Positions 1 to 12,669 of a stretch of DNA of 64,000 bases are shown one piece after another. The DNA lies in the NCBI RefSeq assembly GCF_905163445.1, contig NC_053204.1, positions 8,067,501-8,131,500 of the forward strand, in the 5' to 3' direction. Source of the DNA: Pararge aegeria (Eukaryota; Arthropoda; Insecta; Lepidoptera; Nymphalidae). Made by a program: the position numbers and the translations under genes. Position 1 is the first letter of the stretch; each line of letters begins with the position of its first letter. The notes below the pieces were generated by a model. That model was not told the origin of the DNA. It saw only the letters and a list, made by a program, of their open reading frames with translations, and did not search any database.

Positions 1-124
1 GTTTGATATGCGAAAACGATCCCTGGATTGCGAGCCAGCAAATCTTGTGCTAAGGCTATTGTTATCCTGTTTTTTATTTTGCCAGCTTCGAGACAAATAT
101 AAAAATTTGGCTTTTTTATATAGA

Positions 125-290
125 CACTAGCTGACCCCAACGCCATCTGTCGGGCTGATTAGTGAATCTAAACCATCCAGGGTACCACCCAAACGTATAC
201 CGAAAAATTCATTGAAATCGGTCCGGCCGTCTAGGAGGAGTTCAGTGACATACACACGCACACAAGAAATATATATATAAAGATATTTGG
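125..290 (-). mobile_element. Dispersed retroelement tail fragment
   Basis: On the minus strand this stretch matches 35750-35890 (plus) closely, including CTCCTCCTA, GGACCGATTT and GTTTGGGTGG, and ends at an ACTAGTG-type border. The pattern is that of the 3' tail of an RTE-like non-LTR element, common in insect genomes. The class is inferred. Confidence 0.5.
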
Positions 291-439
291 GCTTTTATAC
301 AAGGTGCATAAATTCCATTTTACTCTGACTTTACAGAGTATCGAAACAATTCTTATACTTAAGGTACTAAACTAATAAATCCCGCGTTGTAGTTTAAAAG
401 CAAGTTTGATAGAACAAAAAACAAAATGCCAGCAAGTAC

Positions 440-2637
440 CTGATCATCTTCAAAATCGCTGAAGAGTTCAACTTGTATAAACTGCTTCTCTTCATTGAAA
501 CCCGAAACTAAAAGCGGCGCGTAGAACAACGTGCGTATCACTTGATGCAACTTTGATCTGGAATAAGTTTGATTTCGTTACTTATGGCACAAATAATACA
601 TATTGTTACAAAGAACCTTAATACTCGGAAAATAAAGTTCATAATCGCGCGTGAACGACAACAAGAACTTCTCCAAAGCTACAACGCGTTTTTTATTAAG
701 AGAGAGCGTTTATTTACCTGTGCCTGAGCATGGCAGATCTACACGATGAAGAGACCAACACCCCACCGGGCGCACGCATCTGGGCACAAACCATAAACAT
801 GCCTGAAACATTGACAGCAATAACGACAAATTAGATAGAAATTTATTTATTAATAAGAGCACAAACAACATGCATATTACACGTTTTTAAACATAGCACT
901 CGCACAATACATGGACTGATATGCACGTCAATTACAAGTGCACATAGAATTGACAAAATGTCATGTAAACTAAATTTGACAAAAAATTCAACTCACCAAT
1001 AAGTGATCGGTGAGTTTTATCCTAAAAGCTGTGGTAAAGTTACTCTCAGCCCATTTGTGTCTTTCTTTTTTGTATATTCCCCTACAGGTACGTGATGATG
1101 CGGTCTAAGATGGTAGCGGGCTAACCTGTTAGGGAGTATGGTAGTCCGGAACACTAAATCTCTTAGTGGCACGTCTTTGTCAGTAGGGTGGTAACTAGCC
1201 ACGGCCAAAGCCTCCCACTAGACCAAGGGAAAATTCAGAAATAATAAATTCCCAAATTGCCCCTGCCGGAAATCGAACCCAGGACCTCCTACTTCAATTC
1301 ACAGCGCTCACGGTTGTGCCAGGGTTATGGGTTTTTTATGGTATCGGAGCTCATCCAGGGCGGTACTTCCACCCTGCCTATTTCTGTCGCTAAGCAGCAT
1401 TGTTGCAATGCTGTATTTCGGTCTAAAGGTTGTGATTGCTGATGTAATTATAGGCTTAATTACGCCTCAGGTTGATGGAGAATGGTAGAATGTGTTCCTT
1501 GCATTCCTGCAAAGTGTTGCTTTGTTTATAGGGAATGGTTTTCAGGGGGGTCTTCTGCTTTATGCATCAATAATTACTATCAAAAATAAAAAATATACAG
1601 AGTTTTCTTCTGATTCTGTAGTTTGTGTCAGTTTCTCTTTCTTCTGCTTGCGGCTTAGGTAAGTTTGACCAGTCTGGATCTATTTCGATGGTGCAGAATG
1701 TTTTGACAGTTACCTATGTCTTTGTTGATCTGTGACTCTGGTACCTCCAGTATCAGTTTGATGCGATACGGCTGGGAAGACATCAGCATTTGACTACTCT
1801 TTGTTAGTTGCACGTGCGCTGATGGGAATGAGCATACACCCATATTTTCATCGCATGATCTGTAATAATAGACAAATAATTGAAGTTAGAGAACGCAACT
1901 TCGAAATGGGCATATGTCTGAAAATTTGAAATGAATATAAATAAATATACTACAACACACATCCCCACAGTACAGAGGACTTATCACCCGTGTGGCAATG
2001 GCAGGTGTCCCTTCATTAAATATATAATACATATATATAGTTAATAAATATTATCAAATAACTATACTACACAATACACACATTGCCATCCAGCCCAGTA
2101 AGTGTACCCTGTGTTATGAGTACTAAGATAGCTGATAAATATTTTTATGAATATAGGTAATACACATATGTACAGATAAACACCCTGGCACTAAAACAAT
2201 ATTCATATTCACACAAACATTTTTACAGCTGTGGTAATCGAACCAACAGCATTAGATTCAGAAAGCAGGGTCGCTGCCCAGTGCACCAATGGGCTGTCAA
2301 TGTTAAAAGAGATACCTTCAGACTGTCTTCACTTCTTAATTAAATATTAAATGTTATAGTTAACTTACTTGAACTGCAAATGGACAGGCCTCACGTGCGT
2401 AACATTAGGCATATATGTATAATAGAAAATCACGTACAAAAAAATAGAAATCCACAATATAGCAGACAGAAACACCAACACTATGGCAGCTCTGTACAAC
2501 AATTCTTTCACACTAGTTAGACCTTCGTTAGTCTTTTTTTTATACCCTGTGTACTGTTCGGAAACAAAAGCCTCGATTGGAAGACGAATGAAGTCGCGGA
2601 ACACGTTAAAAGGATTCATATAGGCAATTATAGCCAT
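440..2637 (-). CDS. Seipin: Seipin (lipid-droplet assembly protein), partial, first four coding exons
   Basis: Seipin is an ER membrane protein that forms rings at ER-lipid droplet contacts and organises droplet growth. Exons join in frame on the minus strand: 2637-2369, 1859-1714, 802-718 and 557-440 (206 codons so far). The first exon carries a membrane helix at about residues 50-73, then the family stretch YMPNVTHVRPVHLQF. Exon 2 gives the lumenal beta-sandwich start (CSFPSAHVQL, QPYRIKLILEVPES). Exon 3 encodes MRAPGG and exon 4 encodes TLFYAPLLVSGFNEEKQ and the acidic VELFSDFEDD. Every border has GT/AG and phases agree. The start at 2637 is the first ATG; the open frame extends upstream to 2697 but without an ATG. 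The second membrane helix and C-terminus are not in the window, so the final exons should lie to the left. The divergent neighbour is the mitochondrial ValRS. Family assignment is confident; exact intron borders are inferred. Confidence 0.9.
970..1345 (-). mobile_element. Bm1-like tRNA-derived SINE
   Basis: Read on the minus strand it has a tRNA-like head with box B (GGGTTCGATTTCCGGCAGGG) and then the body with GGCCGTGGCTAGTTACCACC and GACAAAGACGTGCC. Other copies of this family are at 14370-14570 (minus), 21230-21440 (minus, decayed), 25335-25580 (minus, interrupted), 26484-26745 (plus, full head, A-rich tail), 42085-42205 (minus, partial), 44315-44400 (plus, partial) and 52070-52320 (minus). 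The body matches the layout of the Bombyx Bm1 SINE as I remember it. Confidence 0.75.
2068..2298 (-). mobile_element. tRNA-derived SINE, GGCGCAGTGGGCAGCG family
   Basis: This is a diverged minus-strand copy, next to the seipin first exon, of the most frequent SINE of the window. The head is tRNA-like (box A GGCGCAGTGGGCAGCG; box B GGGTTCGATTCCCAC) and the body contains ATTCATCAGCTATCTTAGTA and CTAGATGGCGATGTGTG. Further copies: minus at 17480-17735, 36268-36343 (partial), 41825-42065, 47690-47912 and 48294-48436; plus at 25857-26025, 29592-29845, 29900-30150, 38693-38930, 48871-49130 and 54221-54438. A split minus copy lies at 26822-26945 plus 27380-27490. Confidence 0.7.
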
Positions 2638-4658
2638 GTTTTCTAAAAGTACATTAAAATCAATTGAGTACCTAGTTATCGTAAAATAAACGGTCAAGGA
2701 AACGGATCTATGATTGTTTTTGTGGTGTAGATAACGCTGATAATGCGATTGTTTAGTGATATACTGCTTTCAATGCAAGAGGGCAAAGTTAACTGATAAA
2801 CATCTGATAATCGATGTAGATGCATATATTTATGAAGCTATTTAGATATACGTATACTGTCATAAATTAACTTCAAAAATAAACACTGTTGAACTAATTG
2901 TATTGAATATCTTTATTTTAAACACTTTAAATACAGGATATTATGAATATGAGAAATACGCCGGATATTTTTTTTTTATTTACGAAACTGACGTCTGAAT
3001 TTTGACAACTCAAATTTCATTGATGAAAAAGACAGTTGACGGTTGACAGCGAATTATCACTGTAAGGTGGCATTATCGAATTACTCCGCACATTTACGAT
3101 TCTCTTACGACTTTCTTCATGAATAAAATGTTTAGGAAAAAAAGTACCTTGTGTTGAATACACATTGCATTCAGGTTGCACCTCATTCCTACTGATATGA
3201 TAAAATATGTAATAAGCCCGCCGCTTATATAAATAAATAATAACCCACGGCCTAGGACTCCGTAAGCAGGATCACTGCCTGGGGTGCTGTCCCAGGTTAC
3301 CTCCACGTGCATCCAGGGCATCGGTCAATAACTTACCTATTTATGCATCGATGGGTTACTGAACGATGGCAAAAAATCTGGTAGAGGGGACCTCGTTATG
3401 GGTATGGCGGCGTGTACTGCTCGGCAGTTGAGATTAAGAAACTTCGTCACCGCCAGCCTGCTGTGGGATGCCGTGATATCGTGTTGTTTCCTGTGGGACT
3501 GATAGTCTTGCCTTAACCGGCTGGACTGGAGGAAGAAAACCTCTCTAAAAAACTACTCCGAATCCCAAACGCACCGTGAAGGGATACATGGCTGATGGGA
3601 AGTTCAGTCGCTAGTGCCTACCTCGCCAGGGTACCGGCCGACCCCCCTGGCAAAGTACGAGTACGTCTTGAGCTTACCTGGGTGCAGGAGGCGACACCCG
3701 GATGGACTACTTATATCCCCCATACTCGAGGGATCAAAAATGGAAAGTACAAATAAAAGAAAAGTAAATATAAAAGGACAGGAAGGCCTGCAAAGAGATG
3801 AGTTGGAGACGTGTGTTTTTTCACGTCCGTCGGAAAAGTAAAGCGAAGCAGACGGTTCGGATTGCTCATTAGCATTAACTGCGTTCACCACTTCAGGAGT
3901 TCAAGCGCGGAAAAGGCGGCAACCTTATCTATGTAAACCAGAAATGGCCAAGAAACCAACAGTGGATGACGCGGATATTTCCGACCCTTATGAAGCTGCT
4001 CCGACTACCAGGACAAAGTAGAGTGTGTATCCATTATTGAAAACTTGTTGACAGTTCCTGCAACCTGAGGGGATATGGGGGACATAGTTTCCTCATAGCA
4101 GCTCGTTCAGCGTTGCCAGCAGTAGCGGACCTCTACCACTGATTAAGAGAAGCTTAAGAGAAAAAATCAATAACGGGGTGAAACCAATAACTTCCCAACT
4201 TTTAAAAGTTTTTATTTTCTTAGCGGGAAGTTAATAAACGAATGACTGGCGACATGCTGTAAATGAAAATCGTCTTACGCTTACATCTACAACACTTGTA
4301 TTCGTAACACTATGTTAATCCAAATGTGAACATTATCGGATTTAATTTGAATACAACTTTAGTAATCCGGTAATCCTGGCCCATCCTAGGAATAATTATG
4401 TCACGAGACAAAAACCGATAAGGTTTCTTGTATCGACGACACTGGTTCTCCCTACAAATGTCATCAAATGTCAATCAAGTTCCGGCCCGCTGTCAATGTT
4501 AACTATATTTTTATAATAACTTGAAATTTGAATCTAAATTAGTTCTTGTTTACTTCTAGGTTATATACATTTATTTATTGGTCAGTTCTTCTAGGCCCTC
4601 GTTCCAAAAATGTTAATAATTTAAATTTTATTAAATAAATATTAGGCCCGAAAATAAA
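2638..4658. promoter_or_regulatory. Divergent intergenic region between Seipin and mitochondrial ValRS
   Basis: About 2 kb separates the two start codons, so both promoters must lie here or in unseen 5' non-coding exons. I recognise no core promoter element with confidence. The middle, about 3380-4150, is clearly richer in GC than its surroundings and looks like retroelement-derived sequence (separate entry). The outer 400-500 bp on each side are AT-rich and gene-free. Confidence 0.4.
3380..4150 (+). mobile_element. GC-richer block, possibly the 5' part of a non-LTR retrotransposon
   Basis: This stretch differs in base composition from the AT-rich flanks and has several short plus-strand frames, one at 3614-3841 rich in Lys, Arg and Glu. 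A second frame continues after its stop, from about 3842 to 4019, which would fit a decayed ORF1 with a frameshift. No reverse transcriptase is present. No similarity can be checked by eye, so the retroelement label is an inference from composition and from the decayed overlapping frames. It could equally be an exon-bearing or CpG-rich promoter block. Confidence 0.25.
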
Positions 4659-7600
4659 ATGATACGACATGTCCACAGTTTCCCAGTTATTTATTCGCCC
4701 AGGAGATATGTTTCAAGCACAACTAGAATAGTAAAAAAACAGAATTTACCAGGGCCTGCATACAAGCCGGAGTTAGTAGAAAACAGTAAATACGATAAAT
4801 GGGAAAGGAAAGGAATATTCTCTGCGGACCCTGCCAGTCATAAACCACACTTTAGTTTAGTATTACCGCCGCCGAATGTTACAGGCAAACTTCATTTAGG
4901 TTCGTAAAAATCTTCGTAACTAGTACTGAACTGACGATTCAGGATTTCTTACGATATTTTTTGGATTTCATGAACTTTGTTTTTTTATTTTCAGAAAATC
5001 TGAAAATAAAAATTCTCCATTGAAAATTTCTGAGATTTTTAGCAATTAAAAGAACTGTTTCTTTTAATTGCTAAAAATCTCAGAAATTTTCAATGGAAAT
5101 AAGGCTTATTCTCTGGGCTTTTGATATTTTTTATCTGAGAGCCCTATGTCTAACAGCATTTATGCCCATTTCATGTCAATGTGTATACTGTTTCTTATTT
5201 TGTTATAAGCTTAGTGCTAGATATTGGATGCTGCTAGTTACTGCCCTACCGGCAAAGATGTATCGCCAAGCTTTTTATGCTTTAGTATGATCTTCAATCA
5301 ATCAGCAGCCTATTGATGTTCCATAGACCCCATTTTTTTTTAAAGTTAATATTATGTTTCATTTTTGAGATGAGGCTACAAATACAAAAAATACATATTT
5401 TTGTTGTGACGCAATCTATCATATTCACTAAACCAACCTTTTAAAATTTAAAGCTTGCATCTTGGAGTTTCACTTAAGATACTTTTTATCCTGGAAGTAC
5501 ACAAGGATACACTGGGAAGGATGTTGACAATGTTGGCAAAATTTTGCAAGCCTTTGTTTTAATGGGATAGAAAAAATTTTTTTAATTATAGCAAAAAGTT
5601 GCTGGTTTATCTAAATGAGAAAAACCTCAAACTAAGTTGTTATAATTCATTATTACTTATATACCTATAATATTGTTAGTGTGTATGTAAAGGGTATTAG
5701 ATAAAAGCTGGTGTTACTTTGTTAAAAACCATAATATTTTATGGAAATTAAGCTTAATTTGCTATACAGAATCTGTATGGTGTAATTTATAATTCCCACA
5801 CCAAACAGATCCTCGGCAATGTACCCTCTATGCACGTTTTGCTCCAAAACCGGAGCATCCTTAGGAGATGTTGACTTTACAATGAATAATTGTTAAGCAA
5901 CAATTAATTCATTGTAACATCTTAAGCAAAATTTTCTATACTCCACAAAAAGCATGAGAATCTGCATGTTGTAATTTATGATTTTTTAAATCTTTATACT
6001 CCATACCACAGGTCTTCAGTAATATACTCTTTACAGATGTTTCCCTTCAACACCACAGTATCCTCAATAATGTTGACTTATAATAAATAATATGACTTTA
6101 CAATTAGTATATGAAGCCTAATTTTCATTGTACATCAAGGAATTCCGCAAAGTAACGCTTTCTTCTTTCCAATATTAAATACTCCTAATATTGGAATTTA
6201 TACTAAATTTCAGGTCACGCTTTGTCATGCACAATACAAGACGTGATAGTCAGGAGAAAGAGGTCATTGGGTGTCAATGTGTTATGGGTGCCAGGCACAG
6301 ACCATGCTGGAATAGCTACTCAGGTAACCCTTGGTCTTAAGAGTTCATAACTTAGTACAAGTTGATGATTTTTTAATTTTTATAGTGTTTTATTTAAACT
6401 TGGAGGAAATACAAATTTTATAAATATAAAATGCATATAAAAATATTTGGAACATGCGACTGTCTGGCAATACACCAATAAGCTACAGCTCTCCAACTGC
6501 CAATGCGGTATATGCATTTATATCAGTCTTATAGCAACTGTGGCGCCATCTAGTACCAAGAGAGTCACAGGTTTAAATATTGTCGGTTCTTAAATTTTAT
6601 ATTAGCATTTATAAGATTGGTGATAATTGTGACACTGATATAAGCGATGAAGATGAGGATTATTTTTATTGCATTTGCATTTTATACTGATATAATAAAG
6701 AGGAAATATTTGTTTACTTTGAGTGTATTGAACCTTTTTGTCACATTTTTATCCACACATCTGATGACACAAGTGCTGGAGCTTATTTTTCCAATAGTTA
6801 AGCCCAGTAATAAAAAGAAGCCCGAAGCAAGAAGAAGAAAGGTTCCTTTGATACAAATCTACTTTCTAATATAGTTTCACTATTCATTTTACAGGGTGTA
6901 GTAGAAAAGTACCTGAAATCCACTCAGAATGTCAACCGTCATGACTTAGGCCGCGATAATTTTAACAAGGAAGTTTGGAAATGGAAGGAGCGACATGGCA
7001 ACACTATTTGCCAACAACTAAGAATATTGGGCAGTTCCTTAGACTGGTCCCGAGAATCATTTACCATGGACGCTTTACATACAAATGCAGTGAACAGTGC
7101 ATTTATAAATCTATTTAAAAAAGGTTTGATTTATAGAAAAAAAGCTCTAGTCAACTGGTGTAATGCCTTAAACTCAACTGTGTCGGACATTGAAGTTGAG
7201 AATTTACATATAAATGGTCCAACAGAATTAATGTTGCCAGGTGATGAAAAACCGGTGACATTTGGGTTAATTTACGATTTTGCGTACAAAGTATATGGGA
7301 GCAATGAAGAGATTGTTGTTTCGACAACTATGCCGGAAACTATGTTGGGTGATACTGCGATTGCTGTTCACCCTCAAGATAACAGGTAATGACATACAAT
7401 TAGTTATGGTAAAAAAGCATTAGAAATTAGTTTCACATGACTTTGTAGCTATAGTTTTGAGAAAACAAATGTTAGAGCGGGCAGGTTACAACAGCCTCTT
7501 TGAAGACTTCTAAGTATCTAATAGTTCGTAAGTAAAGTTCGTTAGTAAAATCTGAGTAAAATGATTCATTAATATTTCCAAAGCATTGAAGAAAACCTCT

Positions 7601-9778
7601 GTGTAACCTTATCTACCATAATATATTGACTTTCAAAATAACGAGATGTTCTCTTCCAGATATAAACATTTGAGAGACAAAAAGGTACTCCATCCATTCA
7701 GAAAAAACGTAATACCTATTATTTTTGATGATTTTGTGGACATTTCATTCGGTACGGGAGCTGTTAAAATAACACCAGCGCATAGCAAAGTCGATTTCGA
7801 TGTATCCAAACGACATAATTTGCCAGTTTTACAAGTTTTAAGTGAATCTGGAATGATGCAAAATGCTGGTATTTTCAATAATATGAAAAAATATGAATGT
7901 AGGAAAATATTAATTCAAGAAATGAAAGATTTGGGTATTCTCAAATCAGTGGCACCACATCAAATGACCCTGCCTATATGCAGTCGCACTCGAGATGTTA
8001 TTGATTATATACCAAAAGAACAATGGTTTCTATCGTGTAGCGAATTGAACAAACGAGCAGCACAAGTTGTCATAGATAAACAATTAAATATAGAACCAGA
8101 TAAGTTTATAAAAAACTGGTTGAATTGGACCAGCGATAATAGAGATTGGTGTATATCGAGGCAACTATGGTGGGGTCATCAAATACCTGCTTATAAATGC
8201 TGTGCAAAAAATAATATAGTTTGGATAGCCGCAATGGACGAACAATCAGCTAGATTACAAGCTTCTAAATACCTTAGAAGTTTACCAGAAGATATCATAG
8301 CTGAGAGAGATAGAGATGTTCTAGATACTTGGTTCTCTTCGGGAATTTATCCATTTTCATCCTTAGGCTGGCCTGACCATCATTACAATGATACCTATAG
8401 TAGATTCTATCCGTTGAATTTGATGGTCACTGGGCACGATATTCTTGGGTTTTGGGTGCATAGAATGGTTATTTTAGGTATAGAATTAACCGGACAGTTA
8501 CCATTTAACAATGTTTTGTTGCACGGTATTATCTGCGATGGTAAAGGTGCGAAAATGTCCAAAAGTCGTGGAAATGTTATAGACCCGATTGACGTCATTA
8601 ATGGTATAACAATGGAAGGTTTGAGAGATAAGGCTTTAAATATGCATAACAATGGAGTTCTAAGCAAGGATGAATTAAACAAAGCTGTGGCATATCAGAA
8701 AACTAATTTCTCAAACACAAACGGTATTCCGGAATGTGGGGTAGATGCATTACGCTTTACGCTCCTATCCCAAGATATAAAGTCTCATTTTATTAACTTC
8801 GACGTTAGCCAATGCCACGCGAATAAGTTATTTTGCAACAAAATCTGGCAAAGCATTAAGTACATGCAAATATGTTACGGCAAATTGAAGAATAACGACG
8901 AAGAAGTAACTATAAACGATCTGACTTATTTCGATAAATGGATTTTAAGTAGGCTGTCGAATATGGTTGAAAAAGTCAACGATTCTATGGATACTTATGA
9001 ATTTCATATCGCGGCTAAATCTTTAAGAACGTTAATATACAACGAATTCTGTGATGTTTACTTGGAAGCGACGAAGCCGGGCTTCGATGATGGTAAACCT
9101 ATAACTGGTTATGCTCACGCGCATACTTTATCAGCAGTTTTAAACGTATCCTTACGATGCCTCGCCCCATTCATGGTATACCTTACCGATGAACTGATTC
9201 CGAAAATACCCGCATTTGAAAAAAACATAATACATAATTTCGCCGACTTAGAAAATGATTATTTCGATTTTCCTCACACCAAAGATATTATTGTATGGAA
9301 AAACGATGATTTAGAAATGAGAATTAACAAAGTAATCAGCACGATTAACTTATTGCGCGAACTGAAAGGCTTATACAATATGCCAAATAAATTAAAACCT
9401 TTAGTGTTTGTTAAAACTCAAAATGAATCATTGATAGAAGACGTTAAGAACAGTAAGAAAATAGTACAACACTTATCGAGAATAGCAAACGTAGTATTTA
9501 ACGAGGAGCCGCAAAATAATTGTGCTAACGCAGTATTAGATGAAGATACGGAAATAAGCATAGAAATTTTAAGTGCCGATATGGAAAATACAATTTTATC
9601 TGCTCGAGACAAATTACTTAAAAAGCTACATAAATTAGAGCAAGGTCTACTACAATTTGAAAATAAAATATCTAGTATTAGCTACGTTAACAACGCGTCA
9701 GAATGGACTCAAATTTTGGACAGAGAAAAGCTTCATTCGAAGAAAGAGGAACTCAAAAGGTTGCAAAGACTGATTTAA
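4659..9778 (+). CDS. ValRS-m: Mitochondrial valyl-tRNA synthetase, four exons, complete
   Basis: This class I synthetase charges mitochondrial tRNA-Val. Exons 4659-4899, 6214-6323, 6895-7385 and 7660-9778 join in frame to 986 aa. The N-terminus is basic and poor in acids (MIRHVHSFPVIYSPRRYVSS), as expected of a mitochondrial presequence. The HIGH signature appears as HLGH at residues 79-82 and is split by intron 1. WVPGTDHAG follows in exon 2, the CP1 editing domain lies in exons 3-4, and KMSKS is at residues 579-583. An anticodon-binding domain follows, and the C-terminus is a Lys/Glu-rich coiled coil typical of ValRS, ending at a TAA. The presequence and size separate it from the longer cytosolic enzyme. 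A possible AATAAA signal lies at 10098-10103. Intron 1 contains a long perfect hairpin and palindromic repeats; intron 2 contains a SINE. Confidence 0.93.
5016..5097. repeat. Perfect 39-bp inverted repeat with 4-nt loop, in ValRS-m intron 1
   Basis: Arms 5016-5054 and 5059-5097 are exact reverse complements, separated by CTGT. Transcribed with the host gene, the RNA would fold into an uninterrupted 39-bp stem. A second, shorter perfect palindrome lies directly upstream (about 4983-5011, 13-bp arms around AAA). The arms are AT-rich and show no coding content. Confidence 0.9.
5700..6215. mobile_element. Palindromic MITE-like repeat in ValRS-m intron 1
   Basis: This stretch contains the motif CCGGAGCATCCTNAGGAGATGTTGACTTTACAATGAA-like (shortened: GGAGATGTTGACTTTACAAT at about 5855-5885), followed by an inverted copy of part of it (ATTCATTGTAACATC). 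The same motif set recurs around 46090-46360 and 47325-47390. Edges resembling GGAATTCCGCAAAGTAACG near 6140 recur at 46325 and 58503. It looks like a non-autonomous element with a self-complementary centre. Exact termini and target duplication were not resolved. Confidence 0.45.
6404..6560 (-). mobile_element. tRNA-derived SINE, third family, in ValRS-m intron 2
   Basis: This family carries CGCAGGTTCAAATCCTG and GGTTCCGAAAATTTTTATAT in better copies. Copies are at 34765-34880 (minus), 50353-50440 (plus), 56180-56260 (minus) and about 59310-59420 (minus). In the 34.8 kb copy a full tRNA-like head with box A and box B is visible. It is a SINE rather than a working tRNA, because the same 3' body follows each copy. 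Confidence 0.55.
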
Positions 9779-11514
9779 GTTAAGATTGTGAGATAAAGAC
9801 ATGCTATCGTTGGTATTATAAGTGTCACGTCGTGTTCCTCATTGCCGAGGGTTGTGACCCCTTCCACTTACAACCTTTCGGATGATTTTGTGTGCCGTCT
9901 ACGGGATTCGTAGCATTCTCCAGCACCAAACCAGATATTATTATAAAGTCAAAGGTCAAAGTCAAAAATATCTTTATTCAAGTAGGCCTTAATAGGTGGC
10001 ACTTTTGATATAAGTGTAACTTAGTTTAAAAAAGTTAAAGCTTTACTAGTAACAATAATGGAGTTTGTATTTTTGGTTGTGTGTTTAAACGTACTAAAAT
10101 AAACTAATAATTTTATTTTTTTTGCTTTTAATAGTTAAATTAAGTTGCACACGGAAATCACGGAGAAATGCTGGTGTTTTTAATAAAACTAAATAATTTG
10201 TCTAAGGCAATATAATATTTAAAATGTATGAACACACGGAGATTGAAAAAATAAAACATTTCTATGAAACAAACAATAAATTTATTTCTTTTCAACGGAA
10301 AAACGAATTTGGTGGCCTTCATATTATATTTTTTTTTTTTGAAAAAGGTTTATAAAAAGTATTTTTATAAGTTATAACAAAATATTCCTCATTTATACGT
10401 GTCTTACTTCTTTGACGTGAAAATATACTAGCCAATCATAACTCACCATTTTAAAGCGCGAAACATTGCTATTGGTCGTTGAGTACACATCTAATGTTAT
10501 AAGCGAGATAGTAAGGTCTTTCTTTTGGTTTTTAAATCTTAACATAAAGCAACAAGGTTCTTCATTGGTGTTTTTTTCTTTATTTTCCTTAACGAATTTG
10601 TCATTGCATTTGTAACTTAACACACAGTAATATTTTAAGGTTTATAGTCCGGATCATTTATGACTTCCCGAACTTCGTGCGTATGCGCAGAATTCAATTT
10701 TCGTTATCAGCCAATCAGCGGAACCGTACAAATGACATAAATAAATGAAATAAGATATTTTCTAGACCATATCACTGGCTCACCACAATAAGAAAAACTT
10801 AAAAACTAAACAGTTTAAAGTACTAACAATCTTGGCAAATAATTACTTTTAAAAACTTGGCAATTACGCAAGTGACTAAAGTATTTTCTAGTATAAGTTA
10901 AAGCGTTTCATCGCCTCATAATTCATAGAAAAACCTTAAAAGTTAAAACTAACACTTTAACAAAAATATATTAACATCTATTTAAACTATATGCATCTAC
11001 ACAGACAACTTTACTATTCAAATCGCACAGATTAAATAAAAAAGATAGACAGAAGGAGCGCAAACGTGGACTCTATGGACATACTGTCCTATTAAAATGA
11101 ACTTAGTGCAGCCCGTTTTAGGGTCGCAAATTATGTACGTGTGTTACGTGTGTACGAAATATGTGTATGTGTATTTTAATTTTACAAAATTTCAAAAAAA
11201 AGCACACGCTTAAGATTGGACTAAGAAGTGGACTAATTTGAGCTTTATTACATTCTGAGATAAGTGTCAAATTACTCTGAAGGTTGCAAACGTACTTATC
11301 TCGTACTACCCTTAGTAGAGGTTTCCACCTATCTTTTTCGCTTAATCTGCGGTTGTGAACTACATTTTAATTTACATCTCTACCAGAGAAAACAACATAC
11401 AAACAAAACCATATTCAAAATATACAAACAATAATAAAATTTAAACATTTTCTTAACACTCCTTATTTTTACACCAATCAATTCTCACTATACAATAGCG
11501 TATGCGACTCTTTC

Positions 11515-11945
11515 TTTATTTTATATCGTATATGCTAAAAGTATTGGAAGTAGTTTTGAAAACATTCCGATCCACAATGACTACAAGAGATGTCTCGGAA
11601 AAAGTTCAAACTTTGTATTAAACGTAAGCTTTTAGAAAAGTTCCATTATAGTTAAAGGACTACGTAAACGATAAAAATGCTTGGGTGTAAATCACTGCTC
11701 TAACCAGGTTGCTTCTTTAATAGTTTTAAATGACAATGTGAGAAGGTAATAACAAAAAAAAAACCATTGTCTTAATTTGTTGTGGGCTTCTTAGACCAGG
11801 GCACGTTTGGTATCCTCATAGCTTTAGTTTTACGGTGACGAATTTAGTTATCGCCATCAACTCACTTCTATATCATATTTTACATGTAATGTATGCATCA
11901 AAAGTGCCATCTATGTGCCTATTTGAATAAAGAAATATTAGACAT
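11515..11945 (+). mobile_element. 3' end of a CR1/Jockey-like LINE, decayed
   Basis: The decayed C-terminus of the reverse-transcriptase ORF and its 3' tail match 24760-25125: AAACGTAAGCTT, ACGATAAAAA...CTTGGGTGT, TTGTGGGCTTCTTAGACCAG, and the end TTTGAATAAAGAAAT. No open frame is left. Confidence 0.6.
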
Positions 11946-12039
11946 CATTGTGGGTTGGTTATTTTATATAATATCAAAGCTTATATGTAATCATGCAATC
12001 AAAGATTTAAATTTGTAACATACTGTTATAAAATCTATA

Positions 12040-12300
12040 CACTAAAACATAGAATTAATAAAATACAGAACCCTCATTTAGCCATTATTGTATGCAGTGC
12101 AATGTGTCCAAAACCAGTGAAAACACACGTCTCACTGCACATCCGCGGAATATTGCTAACTCACATTCTTTTCCCACTTTATGGCAAACGTTTGACTAAC
12201 CGCCGCGCCGCGCCTGTTCGAGAAACACTTCTAAAGTAGGGTGGTTTTCGATGCTTTAATATTAGTCATGCATACGGTTTCTGTATGTTTCTAATTCTTT
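12040..12300. repeat. Dispersed repeat, also at 20150-20410
   Basis: Both places share AATACAGAAC, GCCATTATTGYATG, GCATTGTGTC and, at the far end, GATGCTTTAATATTAGTCA and GTCTGTATGTTC in the same order and spacing. No open frame and no clear terminal repeats were seen; class unknown. Confidence 0.55.
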
Positions 12301-12669
12301 GTACTAATACACTTATACATAAATACAAAAATAAAATAAAGAATGTGAATGTCTATATAAGAATGTTGGTATAAAAGTTACCATGGGAAGGAGAATTAAT
12401 ATCTTAAAACCATAGCAAATAAAAACATAAGAATAAACCATTTTCGGTAAAAGGTTTTAGTCTTTGAGTCCAACTTGTGTGACTTGTGGGTTTGAAAGTT
12501 TTCATAAATACATCTTATTCGATCTCTAACGATACAATTATTTTTAGACACATTTTCTAGAACATAAATATAATTTAAATTTTGTTTGGTGTCTACGTCC
12601 CTGTTTGTGTTACAAAATTTTAACTTTGCAATACTTTGATTCGTAATCATTGCATTTACATCCTTGAGA

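Noticed and set aside
3604..3891. Overlapping open frames on both strands in the GC-rich block
   Set aside because: No recognised domain, no splice or start context; kept only as a possible retroelement remnant.
10393..10623. Minus-strand frame considered as a 3' exon of the 14-15 kb zinc-finger gene
   Set aside because: It contains Cys residues but no finger spacing, and no acceptor with the required phase was convincing.
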